Shown piece by piece: positions 56,016 through 64,000 of a stretch of 64,000 bases of DNA. The position numbers and the translations under genes were made by a program. The DNA is from an uncultured Eubacteriales bacterium (lineage in GTDB: Bacteria > Bacillota > Clostridia > Oscillospirales > Oscillospiraceae). The notes below the pieces were generated by a model that saw nothing but the letters and a program-made list of their open reading frames with translations, was not told where the DNA came from and did no database searches. Positions within the stretch are counted from its first letter, which is position 1. The number at the start of each line of letters is the position of its first letter. Where the stretch lies: assembly GCA_900315595.1 (NCBI GenBank), contig OMZQ01000002.1, positions 1 through 64,000 on the forward strand. Direction: 5' to 3'.

Positions 56016-57134
56016 ATGCAGGTTGAAACGCTATTGAAGGTTTTGAACGCCGATTTCTACACTGGCGTTCCCGATTCCCAGCTCAAGGCGCTCTGCAGCT
56101 GCCTGATCGAACGATACGGGACCGACCCGAGGCGGCACATCATCGCCGCAAACGAGGGCAATGCCGCCGCCATTGCAGCGGGCTATCATTTAGCCACCGG
56201 CAAGATCCCGGTCGTCTATATGCAGAACTCCGGCGAGGGCAACCTCGTCAACCCCGCCGCTTCCCTGCTGCACAAAAAGGTCTACGGAATCCCCATGATC
56301 TTCGTGATCGGCTGGCGCGGCGAGCCCGGCGTCCACGACGAGCCCCAGCACGTCTGGCAGGGCGAGATCACACGCAGTCTCCTGAACGAGCTGGAAATTC
56401 CCAGCTTCGTGATCGGAACCGACACCACTGAAGCTGCGCTTTGCGCGGCGATGGAGGAATTCCGACCCCTGCTGGACGAAGGCCGGGACGTGGCCTTCGT
56501 CGTTCGGAAGGGCGCGCTGACCTGGGACGGCAAGGTCGTCTATCGAAACGACTGGAAGATGCTGCGCGAGGAGATCATCCGCCACATTACGGCGTTCAGC
56601 GGGGACGACCCCATCGTCTCCACGACGGGCAAGGCCTCGCGGGAGCTCTTTGAGCTCCGGACCGCAACCGGGCAGGACCACGGGCGGGACTTTCTGACCG
56701 TCGGCTCCATGGGCCACAGCAGTTCCATTGCCCTGGGCGTTGCCCTGAACCGGCCGGAGCGCCGCGTCTGGTGCATCGACGGCGACGGGGCGGCCCTGAT
56801 GCACCTTGGCGCAATGGCCGTCATCGGCGCGATCCGGCCCGATAATCTGATCCACGTCGTAATCAACAACGAGGCCCACGAGACCGTGGGCGGCATGCCG
56901 ACCGTCGCAGGCAAGACCGATCTGGTCGCCGCCGCAAAAGCCTTCGGCTACCCGAAGTCCGTCCGCGTACAGACCTTTGCCGAGCTGGACGCAGCCCTCA
57001 ACGCGGCCCGCGCAGGGCATGAGCTGACCATGATCGAGGCAATGGCGGCCATCGGAGCCCGCTCCGACCTCGGCCGCCCGACCACCACCGCGGCGGAAAA
57101 CAAGGCGGCCTTCATGGCCTATCTGCAAGGCTGA
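56016..57134 (+). CDS. aepY: Phosphonopyruvate decarboxylase
   Basis: 372 residues. Thiamin-diphosphate enzyme: N-terminal GVPDSQLKALCSCL, AANEGNAAAIAAGYHLATGK, and the C-terminal ThDP motif GDGAALMHLGAMAVIGAI ... INN. It makes phosphonoacetaldehyde, which pulls the unfavourable mutase reaction forward. 9 nt after PEP mutase, AGGAGG before the ATG. Last gene of the operon, followed by a terminator. Confidence 0.95.
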   Translation: MQVETLLKVLNADFYTGVPDSQLKALCSCLIERYGTDPRRHIIAANEGNAAAIAAGYHLATGKIPVVYMQNSGEGNLVNPAASLLHKKVYGIPMIFVIGWRGEPGVHDEPQHVWQGEITRSLLNELEIPSFVIGTDTTEAALCAAMEEFRPLLDEGRDVAFVVRKGALTWDGKVVYRNDWKMLREEIIRHITAFSGDDPIVSTTGKASRELFELRTATGQDHGRDFLTVGSMGHSSSIALGVALNRPERRVWCIDGDGAALMHLGAMAVIGAIRPDNLIHVVINNEAHETVGGMPTVAGKTDLVAAAKAFGYPKSVRVQTFAELDAALNAARAGHELTMIEAMAAIGARSDLGRPTTTAAENKAAFMAYLQG

Positions 57135-57153
57135 CCGCTGAACCAAACCACAA

Positions 57154-57187
57154 AAGCGCCCTGCCGGCTTTCATCGGCAGGGCGCTT
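57154..57187. terminator. Bidirectional terminator aepY/fucO-like
   Basis: Perfect 13-bp arms AAGCGCCCTGCCG and CGGCAGGGCGCTT with an 8-nt loop, between convergent genes. Confidence 0.88.
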
Positions 57188-57204
57188 GCTTTTGGTTATG
57201 CGGA

Positions 57205-58350
57205 TTACATCAGCTTGCGGAACATGGCCTCGAAGTCCTCGAGGGTCGCGTGACGGGGATTGCCGGGGGCGCAGGCGTCGGCGGCAGCAGACTGGCAGAG
57301 GAAGGGCAGGTCCTCTTCCTTGAGCGCGGCAAGCTTGGTGGGGATGCCGACGTCCACGGAGAGCTGCTTCACGGCATCGATTGCGGCCTTACGGTATTCG
57401 GCCTGGCTCATGCCGTCGGTGCAGACGCCGAAGGCCTCGGCGATCTTCTTGAATTTCTCGCCGGTGGTCTCCTGGTTGAACTCCATCACGATGGGCAGCA
57501 TCATCGCGCAGGCGACGCCGTGCGGGGTATCATAGACCGCGCCGAGGGTGTGGGCCATCGAGTGGGCGATGCCGAGGCCGACGTTGGAGTAGGCCATCGC
57601 AGTGACGTACTGGGCAAGCGCCATGCCCTCGCGGCCGTCGGGATCGTTCTGAACGGCCTTGCGGAGGTTCTTCGCGATGAGCTGGATCGCTTCCAGGTTG
57701 AGGACGTCGGCCAGCTCCCAGGCGGCGGCGGTGGTGTAGCCCTCGATCGCATGGGTCAGGGCGTCCATACCGGTGGAGGCGGTCAGGCCCTTGGGCATGG
57801 AAGACATCATATCGGGATCGACGACGGCAACGTCGGGAATGTCGTTGGGGTCGACGCAGACGAACTTGCGCCGTTTCTCAACGTCGGTGATGACGTAGTT
57901 GATCGTGGACTCCGCGCCGGTGCCGCCGGTGGTCGGGACGGCGATCGTGAAGACCGTGCGGTTCTTGGTCGGGGCGACGCCCTCAAGGGAGCGAACGTCG
58001 TAGTATTCCGGGTTGTTGACGATGATGCCGATGCCCTTGCCGGTGTCCATGGAGGAGCCGCCGCCGATGGTGATCATGAAGTCGGCGCCGCTGGCACGGT
58101 AGGCGTCCACCCCGTGCTGAACGTTCTCAATGGTGGGGTTGGGCTTGATGTCGGAATAGAGCTCGAAGGCGATCCCATTCTGCTCCAGCAGATCGGTGAC
58201 CTTCTTGGTGACGCCGAACTTGACCAGATCGGGGTCGGAGGCGACGAAGGCCTTCTTGAGGCCCTTGCTCTTGACGATGCCGGGGATCTCCTGGATGGCG
58301 CCGTGGCCGTGGTAGGAGATGCCGTTCAAAACGAAACGATTGACAGACAT
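57205..58350 (-). CDS. Iron-dependent alcohol dehydrogenase (FucO-like)
   Basis: 381 residues. Group III alcohol dehydrogenase with GGGSSMDTGKGIG, PTTGGTGAESTINYVIT and the metal site TGMDALTHAIEGY plus HSMAHTLGAVYDTPHG. Segments such as NYVITDVEKRRKFVCVDP closely follow lactaldehyde reductase FucO. It would reduce lactaldehyde or a similar aldehyde with NADH. It converges on the phosphonate operon, so a role in phosphonoacetaldehyde reduction is possible but unsupported. ATG 58350 has AAAGGAG upstream. Confidence 0.9.
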   Translation of the reverse strand: MSVNRFVLNGISYHGHGAIQEIPGIVKSKGLKKAFVASDPDLVKFGVTKKVTDLLEQNGIAFELYSDIKPNPTIENVQHGVDAYRASGADFMITIGGGSSMDTGKGIGIIVNNPEYYDVRSLEGVAPTKNRTVFTIAVPTTGGTGAESTINYVITDVEKRRKFVCVDPNDIPDVAVVDPDMMSSMPKGLTASTGMDALTHAIEGYTTAAAWELADVLNLEAIQLIAKNLRKAVQNDPDGREGMALAQYVTAMAYSNVGLGIAHSMAHTLGAVYDTPHGVACAMMLPIVMEFNQETTGEKFKKIAEAFGVCTDGMSQAEYRKAAIDAVKQLSVDVGIPTKLAALKEEDLPFLCQSAAADACAPGNPRHATLEDFEAMFRKLM

Positions 58351-58457
58351 AATGGAACTCCTTTCAAAAATAAGAGCAGAGACAATCGGGTTTACGCCGC
58401 CGGAAAAGCCGGGAAACACAGCCGCGGCGAAACCGGATTCTTATGCTTCTGCAGGAA

Positions 58458-58486
58458 ATTTTACCAATTTAAGCGCAGTCTGTCAA
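58458..58486 (-). promoter_or_regulatory. Promoter of the fucO-like gene
   Basis: Minus strand TTGACA (58481-58486), 17-nt spacer, TAAAAT (58458-58463), leader about 100 nt. Confidence 0.85.
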
Positions 58487-58575
58487 CCGTTTACGGGGTC
58501 GGAGCGTGATTTTTTACGATTTGTTCATATAATCAACATGCCGAACGATTTCCGACGCACAGCATACGATCCCGG

Positions 58576-59027
58576 TCATCCCTCCACGCTGACCACGACG
58601 ATTTCCGGCGGGTTGAAAAATCTCGGGATCCCGGATTGGCCTGCCATTCCGGTCGTCAGGATGCACGTTGCCTTCTTTCCTTCGAACATTCCCTTGGTAT
58701 AGGGCGGAAGCTTTCCGACATACGGAGCGTAAAGTCCCTGTTCCAAAATGGGAATCCGAACGATTCCCCCGTGATAATGCCCGGATAAGACTAAATCAAC
58801 GGGGAATCGGTCTCTGTAATCCCAGTCCAGCCAGATAAGCGGAAGATGGTCCAGCAGGAGCTTAAACCGATCCGTATCCTCAAACTCATCCGCAAAGGCC
58901 GTAAGCCTTGTCTGTTCCTCAGGATCGCCGGTGTCCAGATGCGGGATCCGGTAGCAGCCGGAATAGCCGCCGATGCGAACGTCGGTCGAACGGATGGATA
59001 AATTCAGATAACGATTGTCTATCCAAC
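58576..59027 (-). pseudogene. C-terminal remnant of a metallophosphoesterase
   Basis: Minus strand reads continuously from about 59027 to a stop at 58576 but has no start codon with a site and lacks the N-terminal metal motifs. It keeps the hallmark LVLSGHYHGGIVRIP, then GLYAPYVGKLPPYTKGMFEG and TTGMAGQSGIPRFFNPPEIV, as in YkuE-type phosphoesterases. The front half is missing. Confidence 0.8.
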
Positions 59028-59114
59028 GTAATCTACGTCATATTTCAAATTATAGGTCCCGGCGTTGGATCTTGCGTAAGTGTCCTTGTTGATCCCGAGC
59101 CAGGCAAGCTGCCG

Positions 59115-59297
59115 GGCAAGAGTGGGCCTCGTCCACCGCCAGCAGGGTAATCACTGCCTGATAAGCAAAGCTGAAAAGGCTGTCGCTGAGCAGACGTTTC
59201 GGCGCCGGTGACATCACGCCCAACACGTCCCGTCCAAAACCTGCCCCGGACGAAAGGCGTCGTGGCCAAAGTGCTTTCGCAGAAGTTCTGTCAGTGT
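59115..59297 (-). pseudogene. Relic of a RecQ-type helicase N-terminus
   Basis: Minus strand encodes KTLTELLRKHFGHDAFRPGQ, the usual start of RecQ, then in a shifted frame GRDVLGVM and, after loss of the Walker A region, LLAVDEAHS. The DEAH box and N-terminus remain, the rest is gone. The frame breaks and missing motifs show it is non-functional. Confidence 0.65.
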
Positions 59298-59299
59298 CT

Positions 59300-60415
59300 T
59301 TATTTCTTCGTCACGCCGTCGCCGTAAATGGTGGACCAGTCGTTTTTCATGGAGATGGGGACCCAGTCGAACTCCTCACACAGATCGTACATCTTGTCCG
59401 CCTTTTTCTCGCTGCCGTTTTCCCGGACCAGGTCATCGCAGCAGAGCATGAAGGCCAGGCTCCTGTAGGGATTGTTGCTGGTGACGTATTCCGCCATGCT
59501 GGCGTCGCCGGTGCTGTTGCCGAAGGAGAGCACCGGCTGCACGCCGATCTCCTGGGCAATCACGGAAACCTTGTTCATTTTCAGGTTCTTCACCAGGAAC
59601 TCTCCGCCCAGAACCAGCTGATCCTGATCCGCGAAAACGTAATCCAGGCCGTCGGTATCCCCCTGATTGGTGGAGACCAGGGTCTCGTCAGAGCCGATAA
59701 TCTGCCCCATGGGGACCTTCAGCGGAGAGTTGTACACGATGCCCCGGACAATCAGCCGGTCCGTGCCGCTGACGATATAGACGGTAAAGTCATTGGCCTG
59801 CAGGTATTCCACCACCTGCAGCATGGGCTTGTACCAGCCCTCGCCCCGCAGCATGCCGTCATAGCTGGGCATGGGGAGCTTTTTGAATTCCTGGATGTAG
59901 GCGTTGAACGCCTCCGGGGTCATACCCGCGAAGGAGGAAGCAATGCACTGGCCGTGATCCACCTCCAGCCCTGTAAAGGAGGTGCCGTTGAGGTTCTGGT
60001 CCACGATCTTGTGGGCGGTTACCTTCTCAAAGTCGCTGGCCTTGTCGATATAATCCGGGTCCTCCAGCACGCGATGGACCAGAAGGGTATAGTCAAAGTA
60101 GTTGGGGTCGGTCTCGCAGAACAGCGTTCCGTCCAGATCGAAGACCGCGATCCGGCGGTCCACCGGGATGAAATCCGGGCCGCCCTCGGCGGTAACGGCT
60201 GTCACATAGTCGATGAGCTGCTGTTTGGAGGCTGCATCCGCTGTCCAAAGGGAAAGCGCTTTTTCGCCGGAGACCGGCTGGTTTACGGCAGCCTTCTCGG
60301 GGCTCTGCTTCCAGCCGACGCCCAGGGCATACAGGCAGCTCACCGCCAGCAGCAGGCACAGGGCGATGATTGCCAGGGATTTCCAAAAAGTGATGGGATT
60401 CTTTTCTTTCTTCAT
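59300..60415 (-). CDS. Membrane-anchored HAD-family phosphatase
   Basis: 371 residues. An N-terminal signal anchor (WKSLAIIALCLLLAVSCLYAL), then a HAD phosphatase domain with RIAVFDLDGTLF (catalytic Asp pair), VYIVSGTDR and LSFGNSTGDASM (late Asp). An extracytoplasmic phosphatase or phosphotransferase; substrate unknown. GAGGAAC precedes the ATG. It follows sfsA by 30 nt. Confidence 0.85.
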   Translation of the reverse strand: MKKEKNPITFWKSLAIIALCLLLAVSCLYALGVGWKQSPEKAAVNQPVSGEKALSLWTADAASKQQLIDYVTAVTAEGGPDFIPVDRRIAVFDLDGTLFCETDPNYFDYTLLVHRVLEDPDYIDKASDFEKVTAHKIVDQNLNGTSFTGLEVDHGQCIASSFAGMTPEAFNAYIQEFKKLPMPSYDGMLRGEGWYKPMLQVVEYLQANDFTVYIVSGTDRLIVRGIVYNSPLKVPMGQIIGSDETLVSTNQGDTDGLDYVFADQDQLVLGGEFLVKNLKMNKVSVIAQEIGVQPVLSFGNSTGDASMAEYVTSNNPYRSLAFMLCCDDLVRENGSEKKADKMYDLCEEFDWVPISMKNDWSTIYGDGVTKK

Positions 60416-60445
60416 GGGTGTTCCTCTTCTTTCTGAAAACTTGAT

Positions 60446-61111
60446 TCAAATCCGGGAATCCCCGGTGATTTCCAATTTGTCCGGCTCCACATGACAGGGC
60501 AGATACAGAATCTGCACCCCGGCCTGTTTTGCCGCCTCCAGAGCCGCAGCAAAGGCGGGATCTGTCTCCCCGTTGGGCAGCACAAGCTCCAGGCCCTCCG
60601 CCTGCATCACAAAGGCCACAGCGGCGTGATAGCCCCGGGCCGCCGCTCCGGCGAGCTCCTTCAGATGCTTCGTGCCCCGCTCCGTGGGTGCGTCGGGGAA
60701 ATAGCCGATTCCCTCCCGCTCCAGGGTGCAGCCCTTGACCTCCAGCAGATACTTTTCTCCGCCCCGTTCCATATAGAAGTCAATCCGGGACTGACCGAAG
60801 CGGTATTCCGGGATGACCCGGTCAAAGCCCTGCCGGGCCAGCCACTCCCCTGCTGCGGCGTTCGGCGCCTGGCTGTCGATGTTAAACAGGACGCCGGTGC
60901 TTTTCCGGACGGCAATCAGGTCATATTTCGTTTTCCGCACTGGGTTGTCCGACTTTGCCAGCCAAACCTCCGCCCCGGGCACCAGCAGTTCCCGGCACCG
61001 CCCCGTGTTCTTCACATGGACGGTCTCTTCCAGCCCGCCGATCTCCACCCGGGCAATAAACCGATTGGGCCGTGCCAGAAATACCCCACGGCAAATATTG
61101 TGATAAATCAT
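60446..61111 (-). CDS. sfsA: SfsA family DNA/RNA nuclease
   Basis: 221 residues. FLARPNRFIARVEIG, HVKNTGRCRELLVPGAEVWL, SRIDFYME ... YLLEVKGCTLE (PD-(D/E)XK-like core) and FPDAPTERGTKHLKEL are SfsA signatures. Nucleic-acid binding nuclease, originally linked to sugar fermentation. Precedes the HAD gene in the same direction. Confidence 0.95.
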   Translation of the reverse strand: MIYHNICRGVFLARPNRFIARVEIGGLEETVHVKNTGRCRELLVPGAEVWLAKSDNPVRKTKYDLIAVRKSTGVLFNIDSQAPNAAAGEWLARQGFDRVIPEYRFGQSRIDFYMERGGEKYLLEVKGCTLEREGIGYFPDAPTERGTKHLKELAGAAARGYHAAVAFVMQAEGLELVLPNGETDPAFAAALEAAKQAGVQILYLPCHVEPDKLEITGDSRI

Positions 61112-61198
61112 AGACGTTCCGTTCTGTTATGAAGGCTTTTCCCGTTCTCGCACCCAGAGCAGCCGCCCTGGGCCGATCGGCAGACGGCCCTTCTGCCC

Positions 61199-62638
61199 TC
61201 AGGTCAGGCCGCAGATCAGGTTCTGATAGAAATCCACCGCGCCGGGGAGACAGCTGGATTCGATGTTCTCGTTGACGCCGTGCATGCCCTTCATCTGCTC
61301 GGGGCCGTAAATCACGGGCGCAAACCGGATCACGTTGTCGCAGATGGCCTGGTAGAAGCGGGCGTCGGTGGCGCCGGTCATCACGTAGGGACAGGCTGGC
61401 AGGCCGGGGAAGGTCTGCTCCACGATCCGGGTCGCGTACTTCCAGCCCTTGCCTTGAATGTCCGTAGCGGCGGTGTAGTCGCTGGCAGCCCGGACCTCCG
61501 TCTCCAGGCCGTATTCTGCGGCCAGCGCCCGGATGATCCCCAGACTCTCGTCCATGCCCTGATGGGGGATGAAGCGCATATTGGCCCAGACGGTGGCCTC
61601 CTGGGGCAGGACGTTGCAGGCGTCGGAGCCGGACTGCATGGTAAAGGCAATCGTGGTTTTCAGCAGGGCGCCGGCCTGCGCGGAGAGCTTCGGCATCACG
61701 AGCTTCAAAAGGGGCCCGAACAGCCAGATATTCCCGAAGAGCAGCCGCAGGCCGAAGCCCGCATAGGGAGAGAGCCGGGTGAACATGGCCTTCACCTCTG
61801 GCTCGAATTGCTTTTTGAAGGGAGAGTGCCGCTCTACCCGGTCTACAAACGCCGCCAAGCGGGCAATGGGGCTGTGGGCAGGAGGCGCGCTGGCGTGGCC
61901 GCCCTCGGAGCGGGCTGTGAATTTCACGTCGGCCTTGCCCTTCTCAAAGACGCCCATCATAGCAAAGTTTCCGGGGATCCCGGCGATGGGATCCGTGATG
62001 ATGCCGCCGCCCTCGTCACAGACCAGCCAGGGCTTCACACCCCGGCGGGTCAGCTCGTCCACCAGCGTTTTGCAGCCGGGGCCGGCCCACTCCTCGGTGC
62101 AGGAGGAGGAGAGATACACGTCCTGGGCCGGGACGAAGCCCTTGGCCAGCAGCTCCTCCACCGCCTCAAAAAAGGCGAAGACGGAGCATTTCGTATCCGA
62201 GCTGCCCCGGCCCCAGACCTTGCCGCCCTCAATATCACCGGAGAAGGGCTCGTGACTCCACGCCCCTTCCGCCGGGACCACGTCCTGGTGGCTCATGAGG
62301 ACGATGGGCTTTTCGCTGCGCTTGCCCTTCCAGTAAAAGAGCAGGTTCCCGTCCAGCTCCGTCTTTTCGAGATTGGCATGGACCAGGGGAAAGAGCTCCG
62401 CCAGCAGCTGATGAAATCCCAGAAACTTCTCCCGCTGGTTTTCTCCGGGTACCGAGACCGTTTCATACCGCACCATGCGGGAGAGGGCCTGGGCGTAACG
62501 CTCCGCCCGGGCGGGGTCCGGGTCGGGCTGATAGGTGGAAACCTTGTGCCCTGCCAGCAGGGTTCGCAGGACGGCGATGCCCAGCAGCAGCACGATCAGC
62601 CCCAGCAGACCCAGCAGCACATAGACGATCCACATCAT
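61199..62638 (-). CDS. M20-family metallopeptidase with membrane anchor
   Basis: 479 residues. One N-terminal span (VYVLLGLLGLIVLLLGIAVL), then M20 metal-site motifs VLMSHQDVVP, GRGSSDTKCSV, SSSCTEEWAGPGC and GMHGVNENIE, with a dimerisation domain between. Likely a dipeptidase or amidohydrolase facing one side of the membrane. ATG overlaps the stop of the upstream membrane gene as ATGA, tying it to the two membrane proteins. Confidence 0.9.
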   Translation of the reverse strand: MMWIVYVLLGLLGLIVLLLGIAVLRTLLAGHKVSTYQPDPDPARAERYAQALSRMVRYETVSVPGENQREKFLGFHQLLAELFPLVHANLEKTELDGNLLFYWKGKRSEKPIVLMSHQDVVPAEGAWSHEPFSGDIEGGKVWGRGSSDTKCSVFAFFEAVEELLAKGFVPAQDVYLSSSCTEEWAGPGCKTLVDELTRRGVKPWLVCDEGGGIITDPIAGIPGNFAMMGVFEKGKADVKFTARSEGGHASAPPAHSPIARLAAFVDRVERHSPFKKQFEPEVKAMFTRLSPYAGFGLRLLFGNIWLFGPLLKLVMPKLSAQAGALLKTTIAFTMQSGSDACNVLPQEATVWANMRFIPHQGMDESLGIIRALAAEYGLETEVRAASDYTAATDIQGKGWKYATRIVEQTFPGLPACPYVMTGATDARFYQAICDNVIRFAPVIYGPEQMKGMHGVNENIESSCLPGAVDFYQNLICGLT

Positions 62639-63360
62639 TTCCCGCTGCCTCCCGTTTTCTTATACTTCAGCCAGGCCAGGAGAATCGCCAGCGCGCCGCT
62701 GGGCAGGATCATAAAGCTGGTGGAGGAGATCAGACCGGGAACCAGGATAAAGAGCAGGCTCATGACCAGCAGTGGCGCCGCTGCGATGTCCAGGTTTCGG
62801 CGGAAATACTTGTATGCCATGGCGCCGAATAGTGCCGGGACCACGTTGTCGAAGGCCGGGGCCAGAATCGGCGACTGGAGCAGGGGCTGCAGCGGGATCA
62901 GCAGCGCGACACCCACCGCCAGCACCAGGATCGTCACCAGCGAGGAGGTGGCAATGGAGAGCGTGGAGATGATCTCGTTCTCCGGGGTGCCGGCCTTGAC
63001 GCCCACGATGTCCCGGGCGTTGACGGCGCAGGGAATTTTCATGTTGATGAGGTTGCCGGTAATGAAGGCCAGATAGCCGCCGCCGGCCCCCAGCATGGGG
63101 GTATAGACCAGCCATTCGGCAATGCAGCTCACGAACCAGACCAGACCGATGGCCAAAAAGCCGCTCCCGGCGGCCTTCAGATCCGGGGAGGTTCCCAGAT
63201 AGCCGCCGATCACGAAGGGGACGCCCAGCAGGAGCACCAGGGTAATGACGCTGGCGATCCGGCCGAAGAGATGGGTACTTTTGTTGTAGGCCTCAAAGAG
63301 GGCCTTTTTTTCTTCGTCAAAAGCGGAGCTTTCCGCCGCGGGAAGGTTTTTCTCGTTCAC
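62635..63360 (-). CDS. Membrane protein, partner of DUF5058 protein
   Basis: 241 residues with about six predicted membrane spans after a charged N-terminus. GAGGGYLAFITGNLINMKIPCAVNARD and STLSIATSSLVTILVLAVGV suggest a transporter-like half. It lies 16 nt after the DUF5058 gene and overlaps the M20 peptidase, so the three probably make one uptake-and-hydrolysis unit. Family name not recognised. Confidence 0.78.
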   Translation of the reverse strand: MNEKNLPAAESSAFDEEKKALFEAYNKSTHLFGRIASVITLVLLLGVPFVIGGYLGTSPDLKAAGSGFLAIGLVWFVSCIAEWLVYTPMLGAGGGYLAFITGNLINMKIPCAVNARDIVGVKAGTPENEIISTLSIATSSLVTILVLAVGVALLIPLQPLLQSPILAPAFDNVVPALFGAMAYKYFRRNLDIAAAPLLVMSLLFILVPGLISSTSFMILPSGALAILLAWLKYKKTGGSGK

Positions 63361-63376
63361 GTTGACGCCCCCCTTC

Positions 63377-64000
63377 TCAGAGTCTGCCCAGCAGGACAGC
63401 GATGGCCATGGCCAGCAGCATGCTGCCCGCGATGGAAAAGCTCTCCACCCAGGCCTGCTTCTTCTTTTCCGCCAGCCAGACGAAGCCTGCCATGACCAGG
63501 CTGGCCGCCAGGGCCACAGCCAAAGGCAGCCAGGAGCCGGTAAACGTAAAGCGGCCGTTTCCGGAGATGAAGCCGCCGATATAGCTGCCCAGATAGGCGC
63601 AAATCAAGCCGATGAACATGGCGGTCATGGCCTTGTCGCCAAAGCCGGAAACCCCGGCGCTCTTTCCGCTGCCGCTGCCGAGGCGTTTGAGATAACGCTT
63701 GTTGAAGAGCGTGGAGAAGACCATGCCCCACATAATGCACAGGCTCATCAGCAGGCAGATCGTGACAAAGCCCCGGGCCGTCATGGTGGTGGCGGAAAGG
63801 CCGCCCAGCCCCGCCTGCTCCGCGGCGGCGGTGGCCACCTGGGTTTCATAGTGCAGGGCCCCGATCACAGACAGCCGCAGCCAGGGCCAGGGCGTACCCA
63901 GGCTGCCGGACAGGGCGATGACCCCCAGCAGAATGCCCACGCTGGGCAGCAGGGTGAAGGTGGCGCTGGCGGCGATGACCCGCTTCATTTTGGTGGTGTC
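63377..64000 (-). CDS. DUF5058-family membrane protein (5' end outside window)
   Basis: 208 residues visible; the frame is open to the window edge (TTKMKRVIAASATFTLLPSV), so the true start lies beyond 64000, probably some 40-50 residues away. About five to six spans; the pattern LGTPWPWLRLSVIGALHYET ... FNKRYLKRL matches DUF5058. Partners with the next membrane gene and M20 peptidase. Function unknown; transport is inferred. Confidence 0.78.
   Translation of the reverse strand, partial: DTTKMKRVIAASATFTLLPSVGILLGVIALSGSLGTPWPWLRLSVIGALHYETQVATAAAEQAGLGGLSATTMTARGFVTICLLMSLCIMWGMVFSTLFNKRYLKRLGSGSGKSAGVSGFGDKAMTAMFIGLICAYLGSYIGGFISGNGRFTFTGSWLPLAVALAASLVMAGFVWLAEKKKQAWVESFSIAGSMLLAMAIAVLLGRL

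Noticed and set aside
57205..58350. FucO-like gene as part of the phosphonate pathway
   Set aside because: It is convergent, separated by a bidirectional terminator, has its own promoter, and matches lactaldehyde reductase closely.

Overview
The window looks like a chromosomal segment from a high-GC, gut-type member of the Clostridia (Oscillospiraceae/Ruminococcaceae-like). The reasons are strong AGGAGG ribosome-binding sites, TTGACA-N17-TATAAT promoters, DnaD/DnaI-type replication proteins, a fused iron-sulfur L-serine dehydratase, YajC/SecA, a WalRK-like two-component pair and a Clostridia-type mobilizable element. No rRNA operon or CRISPR array was seen; the only intact tRNA found is tRNA-Ser(CGA).

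Layout. (1) 1-8876: an integrative mobilizable element beside the 3' end of tRNA-Ser. It carries an XRE repressor with a small membrane ORF, a TnpV cassette, about 1.3 kb of repeat-rich non-coding DNA, a RepA-like ATPase, MobC, a MOBP relaxase, ParB, a small unknown, an excisionase-like HTH and a tyrosine integrase. Its left end is not visible. (2) 8877-9468: intact tRNA-Ser plus two 40-nt 5' half copies, both cut in the anticodon loop, behind a good promoter. (3) 9469-16384: a tightly coupled minus-strand cluster (DUF362-ferredoxin, AMP-ligase, HGSNAT-type membrane acyltransferase, E2-like acyltransferase without its catalytic His, DUF1653, GT2, DUF5662, HprK-like kinase) with no product I recognise. 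(4) 16623-26399: CBS protein; trmL-pgk-tpiA; secA-pgeF-lipoprotein-thyA-folA. (5) 26516-30484: response regulator, histidine kinase and an HtrA-fold protein that has lost its catalytic triad.

(6) 30718-37404: YmdB-type phosphodiesterase with a YhaO/YhaN-like nuclease-ATPase pair, dapA, queA, and a RelB/DinJ antitoxin whose YafQ toxin partner is internally deleted. (7) 37542-46904: membrane protein, ABC transporter, transglutaminase-like lipoprotein lacking its catalytic Cys, tgt, yajC, dnaD-dnaI, thioesterase and serine dehydratase. (8) 47080-53255: sbcD-sbcC and proS. (9) 53569-57134: a complete three-gene route from phosphoenolpyruvate to 2-aminoethylphosphonate, with a cytidylyltransferase domain fused to PEP mutase. 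(10) 57205-64000: fucO-like dehydrogenase, a stretch of gene relics, HAD phosphatase, sfsA, and an M20 peptidase coupled to two membrane proteins, the last cut by the window edge.

The best candidates for something undescribed are the coupled cluster at 9469-16384, the six-copy repeat array upstream of the RepA-like gene, and the half-tRNA-Ser copies. Several genes keep a fold but have lost catalytic residues (HtrA-like, transglutaminase-like, E2-like). All functional calls come from reading the translated sequence; no database search was run.
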